Assembly (NCBI RefSeq): GCF_018327685.1
Contig: NZ_BNEL01000001.1
Location: 496,001 to 560,000 of the forward strand
Direction: 5' to 3'
Source: Streptomyces sp. TS71-3
GTDB lineage: Bacteria > Actinomycetota > Actinomycetes > Streptomycetales > Streptomycetaceae
Length of the DNA stretch: 64,000 nucleotides
Made by a program: the position numbers and the translations under genes. The notes beneath the pieces are model-generated. The model did no database searches. It was not told the DNA's origin and saw only the letters and a program-made list of their open reading frames with translations. Shown here piece after piece: positions 50,106 through 59,430 of this stretch (its first letter is position 1; each line of letters opens with the position of its first letter).

Positions 50106-51353
50106 CTACCCCCGGCCGCCCCGTGCCGGCTGGGCCCGCTCGGCGGGCTCGGTCTGGCGGTCGCGCCAGGGGAGTTCGGCGGTGATCGTCGTGGGGCCGC
50201 CCACGGGGGAGTCGATGACGAACAGGCCGTCCACCGCCCCGAGCCGGTCCGCGAGCCCCGCCATGCCCGTGCCGCCCGACAGGTCGGCCCCGCCCGTGCC
50301 GTCGTCGCCCACCTGGACGAGCAGGCGGTTGTCGGTACGCCACACGTCCACCGAGGCCGTGCGCGCCCTGCTGTGCTTGCTCACGTTCTGCAGGAGCTCC
50401 GAGACGGTGAAGTAGGCGATCCCCTCGATGGCGGCCGCGGGCCGGGTCTCCAGGTCGACGGCGACCGTCACCGGAACCGTGCAGCGCGCGGCGACGGAGG
50501 ACAGCGCCGCGCTGAGGCCGCGGTCCGTCAGCACCGCGGGGTGGATGCCGCGGGCCAGGTCGCGCAGCTCCTGAAGGGCGAGCTTCACTTCACCGTGGGC
50601 CTCGTCGACCATGGCCGCGGCCGCCTCCGGGTCCTCCAGGAGCTTCTCCTTGGCGAGACCGAGCCCCATGGCGAGGTTCACCAGCCGGGCCTGCGCGCCG
50701 TCGTGCAGGTCGCGCTCGATGCGGCGCAGGTCCGCTGCGGCCGTGTCCACGACGATGCCGCGGTCGGACTCCAGCTCGGCTATCCGCTCCTCCAGTTCGT
50801 CCGTCGGGGTCAGCAGGCCGCGCACCATCGCCCGGTCGGCGTTCGTCAGCCCCCTGGTCAGGAACGGCAGCACGGGGAAGAGGACGACGAGCCCCACCAG
50901 CGTGACGGTGAAGGTGAAGATGCCCCAGGGCAGGCGTATGAACGAGTACAGCGCGGTGCGCCAGGCCAGCGGGTCCTTCAGGGTGCCCCGCAGCCACGCC
51001 ACGAACCCGCCCGGCTCCTTCCGCCTCCGCCGCGGCTCCGCTATGTGCAGCCCCAGCAGCGCACGGGCCCGCGAGCGCTCGGCCCTGCCGAGCAGGCGCG
51101 TCACCGCCATGCCGAGGCCGAGCAGCGGCAGCCCGACGAGCGTCACCGACAGGCCCGCGCCGATGGCCAGCGTGGCCACGACGTACACGAAGCCCACGAT
51201 CGCGGCGGGCAGATTCGTCAGAAGGTGCGCGATCTCCTTGAACGTGCGCCGGTCGTACCTGAACAGCCTGGGTGGCGGCCGGTCGGGGCCGCCCGGTCCG
51301 CTCGCGCCCGGCGCCGGGCCGCCGAGCGAGACGGTGAACGTGCGTGCGGTCAT
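50106..51353 (-). CDS. Sensor histidine kinase (HisKA_3 type), copy 2
   Basis: A 415-residue kinase with the same architecture as copy 1. The sensor region spans about residues 40-215 (VGFVYVVATLAIGAGLSVTLVG, GIFTFTVTLVGLVVLFPVL), then the histidine segment DTAAADLRRIERDLHDGAQA, identical in both kinases, N-box ELLQNVSKHSRA, DDGTGGAD and GMAGLADRLGAVDG. The ATG at 51353 has no Shine-Dalgarno sequence, so the transcript may be leaderless. It is divergent from the second nuo cluster, with 500 bases between. The signal is unknown. Confidence 0.92.
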   Translation of the reverse strand: MTARTFTVSLGGPAPGASGPGGPDRPPPRLFRYDRRTFKEIAHLLTNLPAAIVGFVYVVATLAIGAGLSVTLVGLPLLGLGMAVTRLLGRAERSRARALLGLHIAEPRRRRKEPGGFVAWLRGTLKDPLAWRTALYSFIRLPWGIFTFTVTLVGLVVLFPVLPFLTRGLTNADRAMVRGLLTPTDELEERIAELESDRGIVVDTAAADLRRIERDLHDGAQARLVNLAMGLGLAKEKLLEDPEAAAAMVDEAHGEVKLALQELRDLARGIHPAVLTDRGLSAALSSVAARCTVPVTVAVDLETRPAAAIEGIAYFTVSELLQNVSKHSRARTASVDVWRTDNRLLVQVGDDGTGGADLSGGTGMAGLADRLGAVDGLFVIDSPVGGPTTITAELPWRDRQTEPAERAQPARGGRG

Positions 51354-51853
51354 ACGGGACAGCGTGCCCGCCCGCCGCCGGCCGCGCCATGAGGTGCACC
51401 GCCACGTTGCACTGTGGTTAACCCCACCTTCGCGGTCACGAGGCGCCCGCGCCGTGCACCTGGTCACCGCGCCCGCCCGCGTTCCTGCCCCGCCCCGACG
51501 GCACCGCCTCGCCGGCACCGCCCCGACGGCACCGTCCGACCGCGCCGTGCGCGCCGCGCACACGCGCCGTCCACCCCCGCCCGGAGCCGCGCCGTCCGCC
51601 CCGTCCGCGCACGCCGGGGCGCCGCCCACCCGTGCTCGAACGCCCCGCTTGCACCCCGCCGAGGGGCCCGGAGGCCCGCAGTTCCACCGGCCGCCCGCTT
51701 ACCGGGACTTTAGACGTGCTGCTCACCCTGTCTTTGCCAGGCCCTAGACTCCCGTCCGTACACCAGCATGCGTACAGGATGCGTACAAGTCGTTGAGCCG
51801 GGCGTCCCGCGACGTGCGTCCGGGGGTCATCAGGCCAGGGAGCGAGGGCGGAA
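51354..51853. other. 500-bp divergent region between kinase 2 and nuoA2
   Basis: No gene seen. It includes TTGCACTGTGGTTAACCCCA at 51403-51422, a -10-like TAGACT (51745-51750) for nuoA2, and three CGTACA boxes at 51756, 51771 and 51782, the last two within an 11-bp direct repeat of ATGCGTACA. No Rex-type motif is present, unlike upstream of nuoA. Confidence 0.6.
51756..51787. promoter_or_regulatory. CGTACA direct repeats upstream of nuoA2
   Basis: CGTACA occurs at 51756-51761, 51771-51776 and 51782-51787; the last two are 11 bp apart (one helical turn) and extended to ATGCGTACA. They lie just downstream of TAGACT (51745-51750), a likely -10. Candidate activator or repressor boxes for the second nuo cluster. 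Confidence 0.4.
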
Positions 51854-52246
51854 GTGCCGGAACCGACCGTGCTCGCGGCGGACTACTTCCACTCGTACTC
51901 CGTCGTCGGGCTGCTCGCCGTGGTGGGCGTGCTGTTCGTCGCCGTCGCGTTCGGCGCCGGCCGGCTGCTGCGGCCCGTCGTGCCCACCCCCGAGAAACTG
52001 CTCACGTACGAATGCGGCGTCGACCCGGTGGGGGAGGGCTGGGCACACACCCAGGTCCGCTACTACGTCTACGCCTTCCTGTACGTGATCTTCGCCGTCG
52101 ACTCGGTCTTCCTCTTCCCCTGGGCGACGGTGTTCGCCGCGCCCGGCTACGGGGTCACCACACTGGTCGAGATGTTCGTCTTCCTCGGGTTCCTCGCCGT
52201 CGGCCTGCTGTACGCCTGGAAGAAGGGCGTGCTGACATGGATGTGA
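51854..52246 (+). CDS. nuoA2: NADH-quinone oxidoreductase subunit A, second copy
   Basis: A 130-residue three-helix subunit beginning the second, incomplete cluster. It keeps [14 protein letters not shown] and [16 protein letters not shown], the equivalents of the quinone-side loop and acidic helix of NuoA, with Asp-Ser replacing the Ile-Glu pair. The GTG start follows GAGGGCGGAA. Its 3' end overlaps nuoB2 by 10 bases. Confidence 0.92.
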   Translation: MPEPTVLAADYFHSYSVVGLLAVVGVLFVAVAFGAGRLLRPVVPTPEKLLTYECGVDPVGEGWAHTQVRYYVYAFLYVIFAVDSVFLFPWATVFAAPGYGVTTLVEMFVFLGFLAVGLLYAWKKGVLTWM

Positions 52247-53115
52247 ACCGGCCAGCCGACCGTGCCGCCCAGGCGGGCGCCTCCGGCGGGGGCGCGGAAG
52301 CCTCCGCCGACGGCGCGGGCGCGGAAGCCTCCGCCGACGGCGCGGGCGCTTTCGCCGATGCCGCGGGAGCCTCTGAGGGCCGCATTAGTGCCCCCGCTGA
52401 CGGCTCGGGTGCCCCTGAGGGCCGCGGGAGTGCCCCTGCTGACGGTTCGGGCGCCCCTGCCGGCGGCTCGGGGAGCACCGCCGTCTCCCTGCCCGACCCG
52501 GTGCGCCTGCCCGTGGAGCCCGGCGGTCGGATCGGCGCGCTCGCCCGTCTGGCCCCCGAGCCCATGAAGGTGGTCCTCAACTGGGGCCGCCGCTACAGCC
52601 TCTGGGTCTTCAACTTCGGGCTGGCGTGCTGCGCCATCGAGTTCATCGCCGCCTCCATGGCCCGGCACGACTTCATCCGGCTCGGCGTCATCCCCTTCGC
52701 TCCGGGGCCGCGCCAGGCCGACCTGATGGTGGTCTCCGGCACGGTCACCGACAAGATGGCCCCCGCCGTCAAGCGGCTGTACGAGCAGATGCCCGAGCCC
52801 AAGTACGTGATCTCCTTCGGGGCCTGCTCCAACTGCGGCGGGCCCTACTGGGACTCGTACTGCGTCACCAAGGGCGTCGACCAGATCATCCCCGTTGACG
52901 TCTACGTGCCGGGCTGCCCGCCCCGGCCAGAGGCGCTGCTCCAGGGGATCATCAAGCTCCAGGAGAAGATCGCACGCGAGTCGCTGGGGGAGCGGTACGG
53001 CCGCGGTGCGGGCGGTGCCGGTGCCCCCGCGGCCCGGCCGTCGGCCGCCGAGCTGCAGAGCGGCCTCACGAAGCCGCCGCCGGGGCCCGGTGCGCCCGGA
53101 GAGGGCACGCCGTGA
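52237..53115 (+). CDS. nuoB2: NADH-quinone oxidoreductase subunit B, second copy, with a repetitive N-terminal extension
   Basis: A 292-residue protein. Residues 1-85 are an Ala/Gly/Ser/Asp repeat region (two perfect 27-bp units at 52294-52347 and degenerate later ones) that is absent from NuoB. The core keeps the cluster N2 ligands: LACCAIEFI (two adjacent Cys), [15 protein letters not shown] and VPGCPPRPE. There are extra cysteines in the third motif relative to copy 1. A 40-residue Gly/Pro tail follows. All ligands are present, so cluster assembly is plausible. The stop overlaps the nuoC2 GTG. Confidence 0.92.
   Translation: MDVNRPADRAAQAGASGGGAEASADGAGAEASADGAGAFADAAGASEGRISAPADGSGAPEGRGSAPADGSGAPAGGSGSTAVSLPDPVRLPVEPGGRIGALARLAPEPMKVVLNWGRRYSLWVFNFGLACCAIEFIAASMARHDFIRLGVIPFAPGPRQADLMVVSGTVTDKMAPAVKRLYEQMPEPKYVISFGACSNCGGPYWDSYCVTKGVDQIIPVDVYVPGCPPRPEALLQGIIKLQEKIARESLGERYGRGAGGAGAPAARPSAAELQSGLTKPPPGPGAPGEGTP
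52294..52347 (+). repeat. Perfect 27-bp tandem duplication within nuoB2
   Basis: GCGGAAGCCTCCGCCGACGG plus CGCGGGC occurs at 52294-52320 and again at 52321-52347. Followed by weaker copies and, at about 52378-52460, a degenerate 42-bp repeat. Encodes (A-E-A-S-A-D-G-A-G)n in the N-terminal extension. Confidence 0.85.
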
Positions 53116-54431
53116 CCGGCTGGCTGACCGCCCCCGTCGCCGAGCTCTTCGGAGCCGACGCCACGGCGGAGGAGGCGTACGAACTGCTCACCGTGGACGT
53201 GCCGCCGTCCTCCTGGACCGCGGCCCTGCGGACGGCGCACTCCGTGCTCGGCTGCACGTTCTTCGACTGGCTCAGCGCCGTCGACGAGCCCGAGGCCGGC
53301 TTCCGGGTGGCGGCGCATGTCGTGGCGCTGGCCCCGGTGCGCCGGCTGCTGCTGCGCACCACGGTGCCGCACGAGGCGCCGGCGCTGGCATCCGCCGTCG
53401 ACGTGTACGCGGGCGCGGCCTGGCACGAGCGCGAGACCCACGAGATGTTCGGCATCGGCTTCGAGGGCCATCCCCATCTGGTGCCGCTGCTGCTCCCCGA
53501 CGGTTTCGAGGGGCACCCGCTGCGCAAGGACTTCGTGCTGGCGGCGCGCGTGGTGAAGGCCTGGCCGGGCGCCAAGGAGCCCGGCGAGTCCGGACACGGC
53601 GGCCCGCGGCGCCGCCAGATGCTGCCGCCCGGCGTCCCGGACCCGAACGAGTGGGGCCCGCAGAAGGGCACGCTGCCCGCCGCTCCCGCCCGCCCCGCGC
53701 GCGGGGCCGCGCGGACCGCCGGCGACCGCCCGGCACGCGGCACGGCGGGGGCCACGGACGAGACGGCCGCCCCGGGCGCCACCGGTGCCGCCGGGCGCCC
53801 GGCCCGCGGCGGTACCCGCCCCCGACGCGCGCGTAGCGCCTCCGAAGGCTCCGCCTCGCAACGCACCGGCGAGGACACCGCCCCGAACCGCCCCTCCGGC
53901 GACGCCCCCTGGCACCAGGCCCGTCCCACGTCCGACGAGCCTCCGGGGACACCGGACGGGGCCGGCACGGCGGAGGCGGAGGGTGGCACGGCGCCGGGGG
54001 GCGGCACGGGCGGTGGCGCCGCGGCGCCGGGTGGTGCCGGCATGGACGAGGGGACCAGGTCCTCCGAAGCCACCGACGCCGGCGAGGGCGCGAAGTCCTC
54101 CGGGAGCACGGGCACGGACGAGGGCACCGCGTCCCCCGAAACCACCGGCACGGACGGGAGCACCGGCACGGACGGGAGCACCGGTACGGACGAGGGCACC
54201 CTGCCCTCCGAAATCACCGGCACGGGGCAGAGCAGCGCGTCCCCGGAAACCACCGGTACGGACGAAGGCACCACGCCCCCCGAAACCACGGGCACAGGCG
54301 AGATCGCGACGCTCCCCGAAACCACGGGCACAGGCGAGAACGCGACGCTCCCCGAACCCCCCGCAGACGACGACACCCCGGCCCCGGGCCGCACGGAGAA
54401 CGGCGAGGCCCCCCGAGGAGGCACCGAGTGA
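53112..54431 (+). CDS. nuoC2: NADH-quinone oxidoreductase subunit C, second copy, with a long low-complexity tail
   Basis: A 439-residue protein in which only about residues 1-160 are the NuoC fold, ending [20 protein letters not shown] and [17 protein letters not shown]. The remaining 280 residues are Pro/Ala/Arg-rich and then a Thr/Gly/Asp/Glu repeat with units like TGTDEGT and PETTGT. No NuoD motif ([10 protein letters not shown]) occurs, so this is not a NuoCD fusion. The GTG start overlaps nuoB2; nuoH2 begins at its stop. A NuoD gene would be expected here and is missing. Confidence 0.88.
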   Translation: MTGWLTAPVAELFGADATAEEAYELLTVDVPPSSWTAALRTAHSVLGCTFFDWLSAVDEPEAGFRVAAHVVALAPVRRLLLRTTVPHEAPALASAVDVYAGAAWHERETHEMFGIGFEGHPHLVPLLLPDGFEGHPLRKDFVLAARVVKAWPGAKEPGESGHGGPRRRQMLPPGVPDPNEWGPQKGTLPAAPARPARGAARTAGDRPARGTAGATDETAAPGATGAAGRPARGGTRPRRARSASEGSASQRTGEDTAPNRPSGDAPWHQARPTSDEPPGTPDGAGTAEAEGGTAPGGGTGGGAAAPGGAGMDEGTRSSEATDAGEGAKSSGSTGTDEGTASPETTGTDGSTGTDGSTGTDEGTLPSEITGTGQSSASPETTGTDEGTTPPETTGTGEIATLPETTGTGENATLPEPPADDDTPAPGRTENGEAPRGGTE

Positions 54432-55399
54432 ACGGCGTGCTCGACGTCGTCCTGCGACTCCTCGTCGTCTTCGTCGTCTTCCTCGCACTCCCTCTCGTGG
54501 TCGGCCAGACCGAGCACAAGGTGATGGCCCACATGCAGGGCCGCCTGGGCCCGATGTACGCGGGCGGTTTCCACGGCTGGGCGCAGCTCGTCGCCGACGG
54601 CGTGAAGTTCGCGCAGAAGGAGGACGTCGTCCCCGCGGACGCCGACCGGCGCGTCTTCCAGCTCGCTCCCGCCGTCGCCCTCCTGCCGTATCTGCTGGTG
54701 CTGATAGCCGTCCCCGTCGGGCCCGGAGAGGGCGCCGTGGGGGTGGTCGTCGACGCGGGGATCTTCTTCGTGCTCGCCGTCATGGGCGTCGGGGTCCTCG
54801 GGTCGCTGATGGCGGGGTGGGCCTCCGCCAACAAGTTCTCCCTGCTGGGCGGCCTGCGCACGGCCGCCCAACTGCTCGCCTACGAGCTGCCGATGCTGCT
54901 GGCTGCCGCCTCGGTGGCCATGGCGGCCGGGACCCTGTCGCTGCCGGGCATCCTCGACGCGTTCGCCTGGTGGTGGGTGCCCTGGCAGATCGTCGGCGCG
55001 GTGGTCTTCTTCGTCTCCGGGCTCGCCGAGCTCCAGCGTCCGCCCTTCGACATGCCCGTCGCCGACTCGGAGATCATCTTCGGCGCGTACACCGAGTACA
55101 CGGGGCTCAGGTTCGCCCTCTTCCTGCTCGCCGAGTACGCCGGGATCGTCGTCCTGTGCGGTCTGACCACCGTCCTCTTCCTCGGCGGCTGGCACGGCCC
55201 CTGGGGCGGCGACGGACTCGGCTGGGTGTGGACCCTGCTGAAGACCGCCGTCCTCGCTTTCCTTGTGATCTGGCTGCGCGTCAGCTACCCCCGGCTGCGC
55301 GAGGACCAGCTCCAGAAGCTCTCCTGGACCGTGCTGGTCCCGCTCGCCCTCGCCCAGATCGCCCTCACCGGAGTCGTCAAGGTGGTGATCCAGCAATGA
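54428..55399 (+). CDS. nuoH2: NADH-quinone oxidoreductase subunit H, second copy
   Basis: A 323-residue polytopic subunit. It keeps the tunnel motifs [32 protein letters not shown] and [27 protein letters not shown]. It is about 140 residues shorter than NuoH of the first operon because it lacks the C-terminal tail, and so is closer to the usual family length. The GTG overlaps the nuoC2 stop; its stop overlaps nuoI2 (ATGA). Confidence 0.93.
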   Translation: MNGVLDVVLRLLVVFVVFLALPLVVGQTEHKVMAHMQGRLGPMYAGGFHGWAQLVADGVKFAQKEDVVPADADRRVFQLAPAVALLPYLLVLIAVPVGPGEGAVGVVVDAGIFFVLAVMGVGVLGSLMAGWASANKFSLLGGLRTAAQLLAYELPMLLAAASVAMAAGTLSLPGILDAFAWWWVPWQIVGAVVFFVSGLAELQRPPFDMPVADSEIIFGAYTEYTGLRFALFLLAEYAGIVVLCGLTTVLFLGGWHGPWGGDGLGWVWTLLKTAVLAFLVIWLRVSYPRLREDQLQKLSWTVLVPLALAQIALTGVVKVVIQQ

Positions 55400-56181
55400 C
55401 GGAGCCGTCACGGTCCCCCGGGTCCGACCCGTCCGAGCAGTCCGACCCCTCCGCGGGGTCCGGCCCCTCCGCGGGGCCCGGCCGTTCCGGCCGGCCCGCC
55501 CGGTCCCGTATCCCGGGCTCCGGCCTCGCCAAGGGACTCGCCGTCACTCTGCGCACGATGACGCGGAAGACGGTCACCGAGCAGTACCCGGACGTGCTGC
55601 CCGCCCTTCCGCCCCGGACCCGCGGTGTGATCGGGCTCTTCGAGGAGAACTGCACCGTCTGCATGCTGTGCGCCCGCGAGTGCCCGGACTGGTGCATCTA
55701 CATCGACTCCCACAAGGAGACCGTCCCGCCCGCCGCTCCGGGCGGGCGCGAGCGCAGCCGGAACGTCCTCGACCGGTTCGCCATCGACTTCGCCCTGTGC
55801 ATGTACTGCGGCATCTGCATCGAGGCGTGCCCCTTCGACGCGCTCTTCTGGTCGCCCGAGTTCGAGTACGCGGAGACCGACATCCGCGAACTCACCCACG
55901 AGCGCGACAAGCTGCGCGACTGGATGTGGACCGTCCCGGCGCCGCCCGCCCTCGACCCGGCGGCTGAGGAGCCCAAGGAACTCGCCGCCGCCCGCAAGAC
56001 CGCTGACCGGCTCGCCGCCGAGTCCGGTCCGGGCGCCGGCGGCCCCGCGGCCGAGGCCGGTCCCAGCGGCTCCCGTGGATCCACGGCCGAGGCCGGCCCC
56101 GGCGGCTCCGGTGGATCCCCTGCCGAGGGCCACGGAGGCCGGCGCACGCCCCCCGAGGAGCCCCCGGAGGGAGCCACGTGA
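55396..56181 (+). CDS. nuoI2: NADH-quinone oxidoreductase subunit I, second copy
   Basis: A 261-residue 8Fe-ferredoxin-like subunit. Both cluster motifs are complete: [14 protein letters not shown] (about residues 86-99) and [16 protein letters not shown] (about 135-150). With no NuoE/F/G encoded nearby, this would be the natural electron entry point for ferredoxin. The N-terminal 40 residues are Ser/Pro/Gly-rich, and about 80 C-terminal residues (from about 180) form an Ala/Gly/Ser tail with a repeated [13 protein letters not shown] pattern. Confidence 0.93.
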   Translation: MTEPSRSPGSDPSEQSDPSAGSGPSAGPGRSGRPARSRIPGSGLAKGLAVTLRTMTRKTVTEQYPDVLPALPPRTRGVIGLFEENCTVCMLCARECPDWCIYIDSHKETVPPAAPGGRERSRNVLDRFAIDFALCMYCGICIEACPFDALFWSPEFEYAETDIRELTHERDKLRDWMWTVPAPPALDPAAEEPKELAAARKTADRLAAESGPGAGGPAAEAGPSGSRGSTAEAGPGGSGGSPAEGHGGRRTPPEEPPEGAT

Positions 56182-56939
56182 GCCTCGCAGCCCAGACCCA
56201 CGGGTTCCTCTCGCCGACGGGCGCCGAGGTCGCGTTCGTCCTCGTCGGCCTGGTGACCCTCGGGGCGGCGATCGTCACCGTCACCACCAAGCAGATAGTC
56301 CACGCCGCCCTGTGGCTGGTGGCGGCCCTGGGCGGCATCGCCGTGGAGTACCTGCTGCTCACGGCCGAGTTCATCGCCTGGGTGCAGGTCCTCATCTACG
56401 TCGGCTCGGTCGTCGTCCTCCTGCTCTTCGGGCTGATGCTCACCAAGGCCCCCATAGGGCGCTCCCCGGACGCGGATTCGGGCAACCGCTGGGCCGCGCT
56501 CGTGGTCGCCGCCGCCTCGGCCGCCGTCCTGGTGTGGGTCGTCGCGGACGCCTTCCGGACGACGTGGATCGACCTGGACGGACCGGCCGCCGGCTCCACC
56601 GCCGTCACCGGAGCGAGCCTCTTCCGGCACTGGGTACTGCCCTTCGAGGCACTCTCGGTGCTGCTGCTCGCGGCCCTCGTCGGCGCCATCGCCCTCTCCC
56701 GCAGGACGCCCTCCGAGGCCGCCCCGCGAGGTGCACTCCCCGGCCCCAACCCGGCCGCCCCGGGAAGCCACTCGTCGACAACGCCTTCGCCGGCAACGCC
56801 TTCGCCGGCAACGCCGTCGTCGCCAACGCCCTCGTCAAAGATGCCCGCGTCGCAAACGCCCTCGCAGGGCACGGCCCCGTCGGACGTGGCTCGGTCGAGC
56901 ACGGCTCCGCCGGCCGCACCCCGGGAAGGCGGCCGCTGA
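56178..56939 (+). CDS. nuoJ2: NADH-quinone oxidoreductase subunit J, second copy
   Basis: A 253-residue membrane subunit with five helices, including [26 protein letters not shown], which corresponds to helix 3 of NuoJ. The C-terminal 70 residues are a Thr/Pro/Ser repeat ([19 protein letters not shown]) encoded by a simple-sequence DNA stretch at 56772-56860. The GTG start overlaps nuoI2; the stop overlaps the nuoK2 ATG. Confidence 0.9.
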   Translation: MSLAAQTHGFLSPTGAEVAFVLVGLVTLGAAIVTVTTKQIVHAALWLVAALGGIAVEYLLLTAEFIAWVQVLIYVGSVVVLLLFGLMLTKAPIGRSPDADSGNRWAALVVAAASAAVLVWVVADAFRTTWIDLDGPAAGSTAVTGASLFRHWVLPFEALSVLLLAALVGAIALSRRTPSEAAPRGALPGPNPAAPGSHSSTTPSPATPSPATPSSPTPSSKMPASQTPSQGTAPSDVARSSTAPPAAPREGGR

Positions 56940-57385
56940 TGCACCTCGTCTTCCCCGCCACGCTGTCCGTCCTCCTCTTCTCCGTGGGCGTGTACGGAGT
57001 GCTGGCCCGCCGCAACGCGATCCTCGTGCTGATGGCCGTCGAGCTGATGCTCAACGCCGTCAACCTCAATCTGGTCGCCTTCGACGTCTGGCTGCGCGAC
57101 CGGCTGCACTCCGGGCAGGCGCTGACCCTCTTCACCATCGCCATCGCCGCCGCTGAGATCGGCATCGGCCTGGCGATCGTCCTGATGGTCCACCGCGGGC
57201 GCGGCACGTCGGACGTGGACCGGCTCCGCGACACCGCCGAGCCCGGCCCCGACGACGACGAAGGCGCCGCCGCAACGCGGGACGGCGACGACGCCGCGGC
57301 GCCGGACGACGGCGACGACGAGGACGACGCCGCGGTGCCGGCGGCACCGGCACGGACGGCACACAGGACTGAGGCCACCGCGTGA
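56939..57385 (+). CDS. nuoK2: NADH-quinone oxidoreductase subunit K, second copy, with an acidic tail
   Basis: A 148-residue subunit. Residues 1-90 are the normal three-helix NuoK with both membrane glutamates ([16 protein letters not shown] and [13 protein letters not shown]). The remaining 58 residues form an Asp/Ala-rich acidic tail ([17 protein letters not shown]) not found in NuoK of the first operon (99 residues). The ATG overlaps the nuoJ2 stop. Confidence 0.92.
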   Translation: MHLVFPATLSVLLFSVGVYGVLARRNAILVLMAVELMLNAVNLNLVAFDVWLRDRLHSGQALTLFTIAIAAAEIGIGLAIVLMVHRGRGTSDVDRLRDTAEPGPDDDEGAAATRDGDDAAAPDDGDDEDDAAVPAAPARTAHRTEATA

Positions 57386-59424
57386 CCACGACCACTCTCG
57401 CCGTACTCGTCCCCCTCCTGCCGTTCCTGGGCGCCGTGACCGGGCTGCTGATCGGCCGGGTCGCGCCGGGCTACGTACGCCCGGTGGCGGTGCTGCCCAC
57501 GCTGATCTCGACGGTGTTCGCCGTGCTGGTGGCCGCACGCCAGGGCGGCGGGCACCCCCTCGACGCCGCCACCCGGCTCACCCCGACCGGCTCGGTGCCC
57601 ATCGACCTCGCCCTGCACCTCGACGGCTTCGCCGTGCTCGTGGCCGTGCTGGTCGGCCTCGTCGCCACCTGCGTGCAGATCTACTCGACCGGCTATCTGC
57701 GCGACGACCCGCGCTACTCCTCGTACGCCGCCCTGGTCTCCCTGTTCACCTCCGCGATGCTGCTCGTCGTCTACTCGGGCGACCTGATGGTGCTGCTGGT
57801 CGGCTGGGAGGTCATGGGCATCTGCTCGTACTTCCTGGTGGGCCACTACTGGGAGACGCCCGAGGCACGCGCCGCCTCCCTGAAGGCGTTCCTGGTCACC
57901 AAGCTCGGCGACGTCCCCTTCCTGATCGGGCTGTTCGCGCTCGCCGCGGACGCCGGGTCCTTCCGCATCACGACCGTCCTGGACACCGTCGCCCGCGGCG
58001 GGCTCGGCCACCCCACGCTGATCGCGCTGCTGCTGCTCGCCGGAGTCGCGGGCAAGTCCGCGCAGTTCCCGCTGCACACCTGGCTGCCCGACGCGATGGC
58101 GGGCCCCACGCCCGTCTCCGCGCTGATCCACGCCGCGACGATGGTCGCCGCCGGTGTCTACTTCGTCGCGCGCCTCCTCCCCGTCTTCGCCGCCTCCGCG
58201 GCCGCGCTCGTCGTGCTGGCCGTGCTGGCCGCCGTGACCATGACCGGCTCCGCGCTGGCCGCGCTGGCACAGGACGACATCAAGCGCGTCCTCGCCTACT
58301 CGACCGTCGGCCAGCTCGGCTACATGACCGGCGCCCTCGCCGTCGGCGACCGGGCCGCCGCCGTCTTCCACCTCCTCGCGCACGGCGCCTTCAAGGCGCT
58401 GCTGTTCCTCGCAGCGGGCGTCGTCATACACGCCGCCGGCACCAACTCGCTCGCCGCCATGTCCCGGATGCGGAACCTGCGCGAGCGCGTCCCCGACGCC
58501 TACTGGACGATGACGGTGGCGCTGCTGGCACTCGCCGCCATCCCGCCGTTCAGCGGCTTCTTCTCCAAGGAGGCGGTGCTCGGTGCCGCCGAGCACGCCG
58601 CCACCGGCCAGGCCGGCCCCATCGGCGCGCACGACGCGGGCCTGCCGAGCGGGCCCGGCATCGGGAGCGTGCCCGGTGCGGCCGGGTGGATCGTGCTCGT
58701 CGCCGGCATGATCACCGCTCTGCTCACGGCCGCCTACGCCACCCGGCTCTGGCTGCTGGCGTTCCGCGGGCGCACCGGCGACGCCCCCGACCACGACAGC
58801 CAGCCCGCGACCATGAACGCCGTACTCTGGGTGCTCGCGATCCCCTCCCTCGCCTTCGGCCTCGCCACCGGTGTGCTGCCCGACTGGCTCGGCGGAGCCG
58901 ACCTCACCCCCGCCCTCACCACCTCCGTCCTCGGCACCGGCCTCTCCCTGGCCGGCGGCCTCGTCGCCTACGGCGCCTGGCGGCACACCACCGCCCTGGC
59001 CGCCCGCGTCCCGCTCGGGGCCGTCGCCGCCGAACGCGACGCCGACGCCGGCTGGGTCGAGGCCGAGGCCATCGCCGCGCACACACCGATCTACGGGGGC
59101 GTCGCCGCCGCGGACGACCCCGCCGACCCCGGCCGGCTGCTGCTCGGCCCGCTGCACCGGCACGCCGCCGCCGGCTTCCACCTCGACGGCGCCTACGCGG
59201 CGCTCCTCGTCGCCCCTGTGCGGGCCGCGGCCCGGCTGGTCCGCTTCCTGGACCGCGAGGTCGTCGAGACGTACGTACGCGGCGCCGGCGCGCTGCCGCG
59301 GCTGCTGGGCACGGCCGTGCGCCGCGCGCAGACGGGGAACGTGCAGACCTACCTGAGCGCCCTGCTCGCCGGTTCCGCCGTGCTGGCCATCGCCGTCGTC
59401 CTCGTCGCCACCACGGGAGCGTGA
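57382..59424 (+). CDS. nuoL2: NADH-quinone oxidoreductase subunit L, second copy
   Basis: A 680-residue antiporter-like subunit, longer than NuoL copy 1 (631). Conserved elements include [19 protein letters not shown] (key Glu), [24 protein letters not shown] (Lys/His path replaced here by a canonical histidine loop) and [15 protein letters not shown]. The C-terminal part carries a long hydrophilic loop before the final helices. The GTG overlaps the nuoK2 stop. Confidence 0.93.
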   Translation: MTTTTLAVLVPLLPFLGAVTGLLIGRVAPGYVRPVAVLPTLISTVFAVLVAARQGGGHPLDAATRLTPTGSVPIDLALHLDGFAVLVAVLVGLVATCVQIYSTGYLRDDPRYSSYAALVSLFTSAMLLVVYSGDLMVLLVGWEVMGICSYFLVGHYWETPEARAASLKAFLVTKLGDVPFLIGLFALAADAGSFRITTVLDTVARGGLGHPTLIALLLLAGVAGKSAQFPLHTWLPDAMAGPTPVSALIHAATMVAAGVYFVARLLPVFAASAAALVVLAVLAAVTMTGSALAALAQDDIKRVLAYSTVGQLGYMTGALAVGDRAAAVFHLLAHGAFKALLFLAAGVVIHAAGTNSLAAMSRMRNLRERVPDAYWTMTVALLALAAIPPFSGFFSKEAVLGAAEHAATGQAGPIGAHDAGLPSGPGIGSVPGAAGWIVLVAGMITALLTAAYATRLWLLAFRGRTGDAPDHDSQPATMNAVLWVLAIPSLAFGLATGVLPDWLGGADLTPALTTSVLGTGLSLAGGLVAYGAWRHTTALAARVPLGAVAAERDADAGWVEAEAIAAHTPIYGGVAAADDPADPGRLLLGPLHRHAAAGFHLDGAYAALLVAPVRAAARLVRFLDREVVETYVRGAGALPRLLGTAVRRAQTGNVQTYLSALLAGSAVLAIAVVLVATTGA

Positions 59425-59430
59425 GCAGCC

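Noticed and set aside
53112..54431. NuoC2 as a NuoCD fusion that would supply the missing NuoD
   Set aside because: The extra 280 residues are low-complexity Thr/Gly/Pro/Glu with none of the NuoD motifs.
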